Assembly (NCBI GenBank): GCA_013365325.1
Contig: JABVXV010000051.1
Location: 1 to 64,000, forward strand
Length of the DNA: 64,000 nucleotides
Direction of reading: 5' to 3'
Source: Dipetalonema caudispina
Lineage: Eukaryota > Nematoda > Chromadorea > Rhabditida > Onchocercidae
How positions within the stretch are numbered: position 1 is the first letter of the stretch; each line of letters begins with the position of its first letter. Below are positions 42,001 to 55,000 of the stretch, one piece after another. The notes under the pieces are model-generated. The model searched no databases. It saw only the letters and a program-made list of their open reading frames with translations, and was not told the DNA's origin. The position numbers were made by a program, and so were the translations under genes.

Positions 42001-45000
42001 ATCTGTTCCATCTTCATTAGGATTGAAACAACCGGTTCGGGTACCTTTTCGTCTAATTCAATTCCAACAGTGCTATTTACCGAACAAGCACCGTTTTCTG
42101 TTACTCCAACTGTTGTTGAAGCAAATGATTCACTAATACCAGACAATGTTTCCTTTAGTATTTCTAAAGAAATTATTTTCATTCAATCAATAAACACACT
42201 TAAAATTATGGAAATACACTAATAGTAATTGCAAGTAAAAATTTTTTTCAATTTTATAAAAAATAAAAATAAAATATTCTAATGCAGAAAAATATATTTA
42301 AAAATATAATTTGAATAAAAAATTTCAAATCAAAAACAGGTAAGAGGGAAAATAGAGAGAGAAAGAGAGAGAGGAGAAAAAAAGGCAATGAAATATTTTT
42401 GTAATGAAAGTAATATAATTTATAACTAATTATGGATTAACTGGCACTAAAACTTGGCAATCAAGACAAGGGCCTAATTTTAGCAAGCCAATATTCAGTA
42501 TCTTGTCTTTCTCTCTCTCGCTCTCTCTCCCTCCTCCTCTCTCGCTCTCTAGCTCTCTGTTAAAGTTATAAAAATGATAGCTTATATACAAGAAATCAGC
42601 TAAAAAAAAAAAACTTCTTTTCGTCAAAATTAGCACAAATTCATGAATAATTCTAATGTTAACTGATAAGTAGGCTTATCAGTAAATTTGTTCTTAGGTT
42701 TGGCTCTTACTAAATTCTTTCTAATCGTTAATAAACAAATGGATCCTTAAATATGGCCCTTACATGAATTATCAGAATTATCAATGAATTGATCCTCAGA
42801 TTTGGCGTTTGGTTAAATTCTTTGAAAATTAGCAATAAACTGAGCCATTGATATGATTCTTGTCAGAATCGTCTATCGAAATGTTTGTCGTTCATCGTCT
42901 TTCTAATTGATGACATTAATGAAAAATGCGAATGAGCAGATTTGGCGATCGTTTGACAATGTTGAAAAAGGTATCTTCGAAAGAGACAATTGAAGGTGAT
43001 GAAATTGAGCGGAAAATGATAGGTAAAAAAGAAGAAAGAAAGAAAGAGATAAATAAAAATGCCAAAGGAAAGGATGCGAAAAAAAAAAGAAAAAGGAGGA
43101 ATTGAACAGTTTTAACCTAATTTTTCTTTTTTTTTTTTCTCGCAATTCATTCATTCAAACAAATACGGTGAACGAAACTTCTTTTTTTCATGATCGAAGA
43201 ATTCTTCGAAACTAATATCAATTGGATTAAATAAATTTTCTCATTTTTATTGTTGTTTTAAGGAAAAATTTAAATATAAATTTGAGAAATTTTATTTTTT
43301 CCTTAATTATTTAATTTTTGCTGCTATAAAATTAATTCCTTTTATTACATGTTTAAAAGATACAAAGTTGAGATTTTTATGAGTTTAAAATTTGCGAAAC
43401 TTTTTGACATAAAATCTATTTCAATGTCACTGCTACAAATTTTTCCTCTCCGAAGGGTGAAGAAATAACGATTAATTTCGTTTTTTTTTTCTTTTTTTTT
43501 TTAAGGAAAATGAAGGATAGAAGGAATAACAAAATTAAAGAATTATTAGTTTTTGGTAACTTTTACCCATTTAAAGTTCTTGTTAAGCCCTATGCATAGA
43601 ATTGGAAAATTAATGAGAAAAGTCAGTCTATGTTTGCATCATGGCATTTCACCCTTCTATTAATGTTAATTCAATACTTAAAAAGTACAAATATGACGAC
43701 AGACAGATAGACGTTTATTCTAATTTTTATTAAATAAATAAACAGTTAAATCAATACATTAAACTTTCTGGGAAAAAAGAAGTGAAAAAGTTGAATAAAG
43801 TTTAATGACTAAAATTGATTAAAATAAGGAAACAATAAGCAATAACATATATATAAATTATGTGAAATAAATTTTAAAAGTTAAATAAATAGATAATATA
43901 AAATTTACTTTATATTTTCAACTATTCCTATTTAATCTTCATTTCAAAGCAAATATTTCCAAAGAACGGAACGATCGAATATGGGACATATTTGCAAATA
44001 TCATCCAAACACATTCATTTTCATTCTGCCCATTCATTTTCAATTCTTTTCCTACTTTATGAAATATTTTCACTTCCCTATTGAAATTTATCGATTGCTA
44101 CAACATAGGATGGATTCAACTTGTCAACAGCACTTTTTTTTTTTTTAATGATTAATAATTTTGTACCATAATTATTATCACTATTACTATAGTTTATTTA
44201 GCCGATCAGAGATGAAACAAATTTAAGGATTGATGTGAAGTCAAATGTCACATCATTATTATGCCCAAAGTAATGCCGTAACACTATACCTCATTTGATT
44301 CTATTGATATTATTTTTATCGATATTTTGAATAAATCACATTTCGTTGATCATATTTGCATTTACACGGCGATTATGTTCAAATTAGCAATTATATATTA
44401 GTTGTATAAATGTATTAAAATTTTATTCGAACATAAAAAATTCGAATTTAACACACGATTTCTTCATAATAATCTATATAAACTTACAATATTTATATGA
44501 TTATAATATACTATTTACAGATATACTTTGAAATATTAACTAAAAATAATGAATATGCAATTGCTTTACTAGTTTAAAGTATATTGTTACTTATTTATTA
44601 ATTAATTAAGCAAATAGAATGGGTTTTAAATGATATTTAATGTGTTAAAAATGGTAGCCAAATGCTTTATTATTTTATGTTTTGTTTCCATTTATCTTTG
44701 GCACAAAAAAAGGAAAAAAAGAAAGAAAAGAGCCAAATGCTTAGAATGTCAATAAGTATTCTTTTTCATTTTATCTTCCTTAAAAAATACATTTCGTTAT
44801 TTTCCTTTTTTTTGAGTGTGTGTTTATATATCTTATTGATGACATTTGCAACGAATAGTTAATTAAAGTAAAGTAATCAATAATGGTCTAAGAAATGATC
44901 AAATTGTTTCGTTGCATTTGTGAAATTTTTTATATTTCTTAATTAGTGTAATTTAATTTACTCATTTATACTAATTTTCGTCCTAGACAGTATAAAAATA

Positions 45001-45979
45001 TTGGGAAGCAACATGATAATTTTAAATCTGATGATATACATTCTCTTATCACAACATAATAGTCAGTATAATAATCATGTAAATCTCATGATAACATCCC
45101 ATTTAAAATAATATCATTTAATTTTTAATTTATGGATGATATAGCATAAGTAGATTCCTTTCATTTATCATCTATTCCTTATCATAGCATAACAATGGCT
45201 AATCGGTGCAATAATTAAATACAAAAAGAATGGAATTTTAAATTGAATAATACAAAAAAAAGGATTTGAAAGAGATTAAATGAAAAAAGAATGAAGTAAC
45301 ATGAAATGAATAATGGCAAGAGAATTTTCCATCATAACGATCGGATGAAAGAGAGGAAGAAAAGTAAAAGATGAAATGTGATAAGAGGGGAAGGAATTGA
45401 AGAGGAACATTCGGTGTAACAATAATTTATAACCTTTTTCTAATAGCATTTTCCATTCAATTTATGCAAATATTCTTAGCTTACAAAGTAAAAAAACACA
45501 ATAATATTAGTAATAATAATAATAAATTGAACTAATTACTTTTAAAATTTGTTCTCATGTAATTTACTCATTTCTTTTCTTCTAATCATTAAAAATTGAT
45601 CCGAATTATTGTTTAATTTAAAGCTATCTAATTGTTGTTTGTTACTATTTTGTAATTATTTAGGAAAGCTTATTTTTTATTTGAATAATTACACAATTTA
45701 GTATTGCAATTGCATTTTTAAATGGCCACATTGAAATTATTGTAATCATTTACAGTTTAGAATTAATTAATAAAATAAGGTTGTTTTAATTTTGAAACGA
45801 TAATTGAATGAAAAAAGTATGAAAGGCTTTTTACTTTTAATAATATTTATCGAACAATAAATTTCTTCTTGCTTACCTCACTCTTTTTCATTTTATTCTC
45901 CTTTTTTGTTTTTCCCCTCTCTTTCCGATTCATAATTACTTTTTTCGTCCATAATCATAAATTTTTAAAATACATACCT

Positions 45980-46012
<33 letters not shown>

Positions 46013-49000
46013 AAGTTCGGTAAGCTAAAAATAAAAAAAAAAAGAAGAAATTAATAGAATACATAGTGTTTTAAAAGCGAAGAAAAAATTAAAAGTTGAT
46101 TAAAATTTTCATTAATAATGTAGCCATAATGAATGGAATGTAATGAAATAAAAATTAAACTTGAAATGATTTTATCTATTAAAAAATATATGTGCATGCA
46201 ATACGGAAAAATTGAATTCATTTAAGATATTTAAAAAAGTATGAAGTAATGATATAATTGAAAATGTTATAGGTAGGATGAGAACGAATACGTTTACTAA
46301 ACAATAAGCAATAAAATTAATGTAATAATATATTGATGAATAATTTAAATGAAAAAATATTCGAATGAATAAAAGACAAAAATTTTTGATGAATAAACGA
46401 AGAAAACAATTATTTCCATTATCGTTATCAATTAATTATCCAATACAACCTGTTTATCCGTCAATTATACGTTATGTACAAACATGCCTAATCATTGAAT
46501 TATCATATATGCATTTATAACTAATTAAATTAAAAAATAATCAAAGATGTATGTTGGAGCATAAATTTAGTTCTAAAATATTGAAGTAATTCGTATATTT
46601 TACAAATATCAGACTTGATTAAAATTTAAAATACTCCAAAATTGATGAATATCCATCCATCGATCAATTAAATAGTTTCATAGATAAATAAACATTTTTA
46701 AGCTGTAACTAAATCATTTTAATTAACAAATTTAGGCTGTTTTTCTATCAGTATTGAAATAGCAGACGTTAAGTTAAGTGAATGATATTTTCTGTGAAAT
46801 CTTACACAAATTATTATAACAAAGAGATAGAGATAGAGAGAGAGAGGGAGAGAGAGAGAAAGAGAAGGGACAAAAGATTTGAATTCATCAAAGAAATACT
46901 ATTCGTTGATTATTTTCATTTATATGTAATAATATTGCAAAGTGAAATAAAAATGAGCAAAAAAAAATCCTTCAAAATTTTTTTGAGAAATAAATTCTTT
47001 CATTTATCAATTTTGCACAAATTAAGTAATGGAAAGAGTGAAAAGGAGAGAGAGAGAGAGAAAGAGACAGAAAGAAAAAAAAAGTTACGGTAATCAGTTT
47101 GAATTTAATTGAACCAATCAATTGATCAAAGAAAAAACATTTTTTCCCAAAATATTTTATGCTTCAACGATGATATGCTATGCATTGTTTTTTTTTTTTC
47201 TATGTTACATATAGTTTTCATGCGTACAATGAAAAAAAGATTGATGAAAAGGATGAAGAAAAATGATGAAATAATTGTAAAACGAAATGGAGAAAAAATT
47301 CGTTGAAATTATCAATCGATAAATTGTATTTACCGTTATTGCAAACGTATCAATTATTCAATCATTTGAATACTAAAATTAGATTTATGCTTAACAAAAT
47401 AAAAAAATTAAGTAATTAAATTTCAAAAAATACACTGATTATTGATTTCAATCTGCTGTAAATATATAAACCACGGGAAAAGGTATATATACATATTATA
47501 TTATTGCCTCGCATTATTGGCCTTGACGACAACGACAACGACACCGACGACAACATTGACGATATGATGGTACATTTGAAAATCAATAATGTTCAACAAA
47601 ACTTTTCATCAACGGCAAACAACATATACGGACACAAACACATACATAAACATACATATATACATACACACACACACACACATACATACATACATACATA
47701 CATATCAATTTAATTGTGGACAGACAAATGGTTGGTGATAGTTCCATGTTCGTTCAATTTTAAAAATGATATGCAAAAAAAAAAAAAAAAGAAAGAAAGG
47801 AAGAAATAGGATGGAATTGAATTTCAACGATATGATAACAACAGCAAATAAAGTGTTGAATAAAAATAATAATAAATAATAGGATGATGACCTTTGATCG
47901 TATGCAAAATATACCTTTCAATAACACTTCAAAATATAATAGAGTGAATGTTTATTGTTAAAATGCATTAACTTTCGATAATATTAGTATAAGAATAATT
48001 GAACTGTTAAAGTTGCATATAATTAATATATATGTATGAGTTAGTGTTAAGAGAAGTAAATTTAATTTCAATTCATCTAACAATGATTGAATAATTAATT
48101 ACATTTTCCTAATAGCATCATAGAAGAAATGTTTGTTTTTTAATACAGTCACGGAATAACTACCACACTTATCATTTAGTCAACATAATCATATGATATG
48201 ATATGACAGAGGAACAATTCAACAGTATTTATCAAATATGATCTGTAAAAATTGATCAGCATTTCAAAAATACGAATTAATTTCGTTTTTTTTTTTTTTT
48301 TTTAGAAATGAAAAATTTGTTGTCTTTAACATTAAGAAAAATGTATACTATGCGAAGTTCACTTAAATTTCCCGAAAAAAAAAAAAATTTGTTATGATTG
48401 ATTGTGAAATAAATTATTCCATAATATGCAAAAAATTTGTCATATTTTTTCATTTATTAAATTGCATGCGTGTTAAAACAATAATAACTATAATTTATTT
48501 AGTATAATTTAGTTCAATGTAAATATTTTGGTTTAATTTGCTTAAATGTGTAAGCATTCAAATACGTAACACACGTACGTCAAAACAATAGACTGTAAGT
48601 GTTTCGGGTTATGAATTGCTAAAATATTTGAAACAAGTATTATCATTTCTCGTTAATTAGAAAAAGATGAAGAGTAAACAATAATACACATATTTTGGAT
48701 TAACGTATTTAAACGTGTAATTATTCAGCACGTAATAAGCGTACGTATAAATAACAAGTTGGAATCCAAAACACTTAAAAGAAGTGATTCATGAAATATG
48801 AGAAGGATTGTTGCTATTATGACATTGGAAACTTCCTCATTTCATTGATGCACTAAACATTGAACATTAAGTTAAGCTTATCTTTCTTTTCCCTTTTCTC
48901 TCTCTCTCTCTTTGCCTCCCTCCTTCTCTCTCTCTCTTTCTCTCTTTGCACTTTTTTATTCTTTTTTGTTTTAAAATACTTATCATAGTTTGTTCAGTGT

Positions 49001-52000
49001 TTAAATGACTGAATTTAGCTTTTTGGATAAATTTTTGAGCAAACTTTTTTTACCACTCTCAAAATTTATCTATTCCTTTGTTTTTTTTTTTCTCTTCATC
49101 TTGATTGTACTGCTGCCGAAGAAAAAAAAAAGATTAATTTAAATTTAAAAATATGATTTGTATCACTTGCTATTATCAAATGAAATCAATTCCTCTCTTA
49201 TCCCTCTCTTTTTTTTTTCTCTTCATCTCTTAAATTTATTAATGTACTCATTCGTCGAAAAATAAGTGTAAAAAATTGGAATTTGATTATAATTAATTTA
49301 AATACCTACTGAATAAGCAAAAATGATAACTATAAGTTGCAGATTATATGACAGTCTAAATAATACTTAGCACAATTTTGATTGATAATGTTTAAATCGA
49401 AGTTATAAGGATGCACTATCAAAAAATATTGCTAAAAAATAGAAAAAAAGCTGCAAAACCGGCATTTAGCTTAAAAATTGCGTTTAACTTTGTCTTTGAA
49501 AAAAATGGAAAAATTTAAAAATGTTTGAAGAGAAAAACTTGAAAAATATAAGAGTAAAGTTATTTCTTTTAGCTATCACAAGAGAGCAAAAGAGAAAAAG
49601 GAAAATTTTAAGAAAATCATTTTACAGTAATTACTTCATTTACAAAGTACATCAATTAAAGGTATCAAAAAATTTCGACATGCTCATATATACTTAATTA
49701 AAACTAAATAAAACAAGCTAAAATTAATTGAGAATTTTTTTTTATTAGTCTCATTCTAATAATATCAAAATTAGCTCACTCGCTATATTTCAACTATTTT
49801 GAAACGTAAACTTACCATTACTCACATTTCGGGATTGCTGTTGCTGCATCAGTAATGCGGCAACCATCCGTGAGGATTCAATTTGTCTTTCCTGTTTTTG
49901 CTGTTGTTGTTGCTGCTGATGTTGTTGTTGTTGTTGTTGTTGTTTTTGTTGTTGTTGTTGTTGCTGTTGTTGTTGTTGTTGTTGTTGTTGCTGTTGTTGT
50001 TGTTGTTGCTGTTGTTGTTGTTGTTGTTGTTTTTGCTGTTGTTGTTTACGATAAGCAGTTCGTTGAATGCACAACAATAAACTTTCTTCTGCCAATAAAT
50101 TATTTGATTCGGTAACACCAATGGCTTGACCACGATAATGCTTAATCGATCGTCTACAATTATTTCCACAACATATTGTATCATTTGTTAAAATATGATA
50201 TGGTAACATCGAACAAAATGATAAAATTAAATTTGTGTCATAAACATTTAATTGAAATCCACAAACAGAAATCCTTAACAAATTTTGTTACTTTTAAGAG
50301 AGAGAGAGAGAAGAAAAAATGAATTTACCAATTTGTCCTATTCAAAACGAAGGAATGAAGAAATAGAATGATTGTACGAACACATATAAATGTTTGCATG
50401 TTATTGGCATAAAGCAAAGAAATGAAAAATAAATTTGCATTTGATGTAAATTTCAACCAATTGAAAGTTTAATATGGTAGAAATGAAAATTGTAAAGATT
50501 TTTAGATTCACAAATTTTTGTCCTAAATACGATATGCATACACTTGCAACATTATCAAATATATCCAGTCAAAGGAACTGATAATAATTGTTATCAGCTA
50601 AGATTAAATAAACATTTAATGCAATTTACTTAATGCTTCCGTAATAAATTATCCCATATCACAATTAATTAACATTATATTGAAATATATTTTTAGAATT
50701 AATTTATTATTTTCATCAGCAGCAAATTATTTGACTCAAATTAAGCCGAATTCATTTACAAAGCATGATTTTAATCACAAATATTTAAATATCTAAATTG
50801 AAGCGATGTTAGAATAAGTGCTACTAAAAAAAGTTATTAATCAGTTAAAATATTTAAGCAAAAAAATTTAAATGAAGAAAAAAGGGACGGATTTAAATCA
50901 TTAAAAAAGAGTTGTTGTACTATTATCAAGAACATACCGAACAGTAATGTAATTAGTAACCGAAAAGAGAAATTTTCTTCCTTTTATTTGAAAGAAATAT
51001 TTTAAAATTAACTTCAATTTAACAATATTTATTTCCTTCCTTCTTCTTCCTTCTCCACCATTCCTACCGTTCTATTTCTCGATTATTTCGATCATCTTTT
51101 TCATCTTTCACCAATCAAACTTAACTGATCATTCAATCATTCTATTCATTCATCTTCTTTCATTCACTCCTATTTATCTTTGAATCATTTCAAACATTTA
51201 AGAAAATGAATTTAAATGAAAAATAAAAAAGTATCGAATTTAAATTCTAAATGCGAATGAAAGATTTATCATAGTAAATTAGGACGAAACTTTTTTCTTT
51301 TTTTTTGCGTTTGGGAAAAGAATTTAGATTTGTTGAGGAAAAGGACAGCGATCGTCATCGCAACTGTCGCAGGTATTTCCAGAGGATCCGTTTTTATGCG
51401 AATATATGTGTGTGTGAGTGTGTGTCTGTGTATGTGTGTGTCTGTGTCTGTCTGTGTCTGTGTGTTTATGTATATATTGAATGACATATGTATGCTTTTC
51501 TACCTTTTATACTTCTAAATTTTTGTATTCCACCTCAAAGTCATTTTGAAAACAGGAAAAATTAAAAATAAAATGAATTTTTCAATTTCTTCAAAAGAAT
51601 TTGATGAGTTGAGAAGATAGGAATAAAATGTTTGAATTGATAAAATCGAAGAAAGCATACAATTCTTATTTTTTTTGATTTTCACTTTTTTTAATTAACA
51701 TTCAATAATTTTCAATGGTAAAAAAAGTTAAAGATGTGAACGGTCAAATTTATGTCAAAAAACAAAAAATAAAAATGAACAAATTTGAAATTCAAATAAC
51801 GAAACGTCAAGCAAATAATTTCTTCTACTTTTATGCTATCAATCCAATTTTTAGCAAATTCCTAATCAAATTAAAATTTTTAAACTTTATTACAAATTGA
51901 AAAAAAAGTGGAAAAGTCTCATTTTTAATCAAAGTAAGCTAAATAAGCAAAAGTGTAAAAATAAAAGAAACATTATAAATGCTAAACAAAGGTTTTATAA

Positions 52001-55000
52001 ATCTTCTTTAGTTGTCTTTTTAACTATCATATCATTATTTTTAATTGACTGTCTGAGCTAACAAATAATTAAAATGGATTAAAAAGGAATTGAAAATATA
52101 ATTCGAGGAATCAATTTTTTCTAAAAGTTCGTCGGATAAAAGAAATTTTAAGTGAATACTTGGGCATTTATTCAGCTATATATATTTTACGGCATAAAAT
52201 TTGTTTTGCAAAATAATAAAGATCGATAGATAATGAGAAAAAAATAAATGGATGGTGGAAGGAAAAAGAAAGACGAAAGATTTAATAAAATTAAATTTAC
52301 ATTTTCGCCAATTAAAAAAATTGCTGAATTTGAAATTAAATTTACAAAATTTATTAAAATATCAAATTAATAAAATATTAATTTCAAATTAATAAAATAG
52401 TCGAAAAAAGTCCAAATTTTTCTTTTGTGAAATGCTTTCCATATTTTATAATTTATGCGGTACTTGCATTTAAATTATTATTTTCAATTGAAATACTTCA
52501 ATAAACTTTTGCGAAGTATGAAAAGATGATGGATGACAAAAGTTTTGTTGACAAATGAATTAAACAACAAGGAAGTTGTGGCAATGTTGGCAAGGTAAGG
52601 AGAGGGGAAAAAAAAAATGAAATTTAATTGTTGTTTAAATAGACAGTGATGGTGAAATTGGCGATAATTCATTCTATCTTTGATATCCAAATTCCGCTAA
52701 TTCGTAATCTCCATTAGCAACCACGCTACCTTAAATCGATCATTTTGTTGTTCTAGTTAGCTTAATATACTACACTCTATCAATACATATTAATTTGATA
52801 TATATATATACACACACACACATAGATAGACAGACAGACACACACATATATTACAATTTAATGAGAAAATATACAAACTTTTATCCTAACATATTGTAAT
52901 AATTATTTCTACGAGGAATAATAGCAATAATTCTTTTTTTTTTACATTCATAGAAATATGGAATTATTCAAAAAATTTTGTAAATTTTTTGAAATTTTCA
53001 AGAGAAGAAAGGAAGCAATTTCAAGGTTAATGACATTTTTGCAGTAAAAATATGAAAAAAAAAAAAGAAAGAACAGAAAGTTCTTTTTATGGTTTTGAAT
53101 GAACGAATGACCTAAGCATTAAATCATAATAATGATGAGAGAAATTTTTGCAAAGCTCACTTTTATTGAAACTATTAGCAATTTCAATTCATCCATAAAG
53201 GAAGAAAAAAAAACATTTCAATACTTATTTATTTGTTAAATTCGTATATAAATTATAACGGAAGATTTCATTTTGATGTATGAATAAGTCAAATAAATAG
53301 TGTTGTTGACAAATTTGAAATATGATAAGAAAAGTTTAAGTGACATCAATGCTTGCAGATTTGTAACAATACATCTAAATGAATGGTTTTGAGGAAAGAA
53401 TTTTGAAATTTTTAAAATTTGTAAGTCAAAAATGAGATTGAATCCTATTTTATCATTAAACTTTATGAAAGATATAATATGATATATATTAAATGAATAA
53501 TAAAAACTATTAGACTAAATGAGAGAGGAAAAATTATTATCCAAATGATTGTTTCGACATTATTTATTGAAATTATAACAGCTAAACAAACAAAATAAAC
53601 TGTTAGTTCCTCCATCAAATCATATTTCCTATCGTTTAGCATTAATCACAGACTCTAATTTTTTTTTTTTTGTTTTGTTTCGTTTCATTTTGTAATTTGA
53701 AAAATTTAAAATAGAAAAACTGCAGGAGAAAAAAAAAAGAAGCTGTAAAAAAACTAACTTTTTTTTTACTAAAATAACTAAGTATATTTTTCTAATTTCT
53801 GAAAATAATAAATCAATTTCAACAAAATTACAATGTCTACTTGCCATACAACATTTAAATAATCAAATAATAAATGAAAAAAGACAGCAAAGCAAAATTA
53901 ATTAGTCATTCTCTTATTACATGTGGCAAAGCGAAGTTGCAAATAATTATTAATAATTTCCTCAAATTTTACTGACAGATGTGTCATATTACAATGATAA
54001 CAGCAATATATTGCGAGAAATTTGTGACAATATGATGTCAACGAAGAAAGAAACGATACAGCTAAATGACAAACTTGTTTTAATAACAAACCGATCGACA
54101 AGTAACATTCAGGAATAAAAAATTTATCACTCTGATATATTTATCTAAATGTTAATTCCTCAACACATATATACAGTTTGTTTGAACGATTTAATTTGAA
54201 AAAGTCTAAAACAAAAAAAAAAGGTCAAGTAGTAATTGATTTTAGATGTAGAGCATTTTAAAAAATGTTATGAAAAAATTATATAGTAAAAAATTATATA
54301 GTAAAATTATATAGTAATGTAATGAATGATATTATTTTCGGCAAAAATTTACCTAGGCAAATAAATTTTATCTGTTAATTAATTTTAACAATTTTGCTAA
54401 ATTTTGCAATATGAGGATAAAACCGGATACTGTCGATTGATACATGATCGGATATTGTTGATTGATACTAAATGGACTATAGCCGGATTAGACGTTACAG
54501 AAAGGACTGTTAAATACTAAGTAAGACAAACTGAGAATACGAAATCGTTTAGAAAAGTATTTGATGTAACTAAATTTCTCAATTAATTAAAGCCATCTGT
54601 AAGGCCTAGCAAAAGTATTATTTCAAGTTTTATAATTTTTAGCAATAAAATAATCGCAGAATCAACAGAATTTTTAAAATATCCAAAATTCCTTGAAAAT
54701 ATAGCATTAATTATTTGCCTTAAACGCACAATCAATTATATAAAAAGTTTCTTAAAATTACAGCATTAATTATTACGCCTAATATGTACAGCTGATCATC
54801 GGTAAAATGACATATGATACAATCATTACATCGTCGCATAAAGGAATTGCAGTTTTTCTTTTTTTTTTTTTTTTTTGAGTATGAATTTTGTAATGAATTA
54901 AACAAAACTTGCATATCATAAAGGTCATATTATAATTTTATCCTATTATAATAATTTATTGATTGCATATAGTATTATAAGATATAATTCCATATATTTA

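Larger units (their letters stand above)
42164..49815. other. 7.7-kb intron of the EVI5-family gene (between exons 2 and 3)
   Basis: AT-rich, with several purine/pyrimidine microsatellites, a 31-bp poly-A (45981-46011), a CA/CATA tract (47630-47705), a degenerate duplication at 42680-42845 and a CGTACGT-containing duplication at 48525-48756. No exon was found. Confidence 0.7.

Noticed and set aside
41884..42222. 112-codon plus-strand frame
   Set aside because: Antisense shadow of exon 3, whose minus-strand peptide matches the family linker and splices in phase.
49855..50115. Plus-strand poly-Val and poly-Leu open frames
   Set aside because: They are antisense readings of the polyglutamine exon, which is supported by splicing phase on the minus strand.
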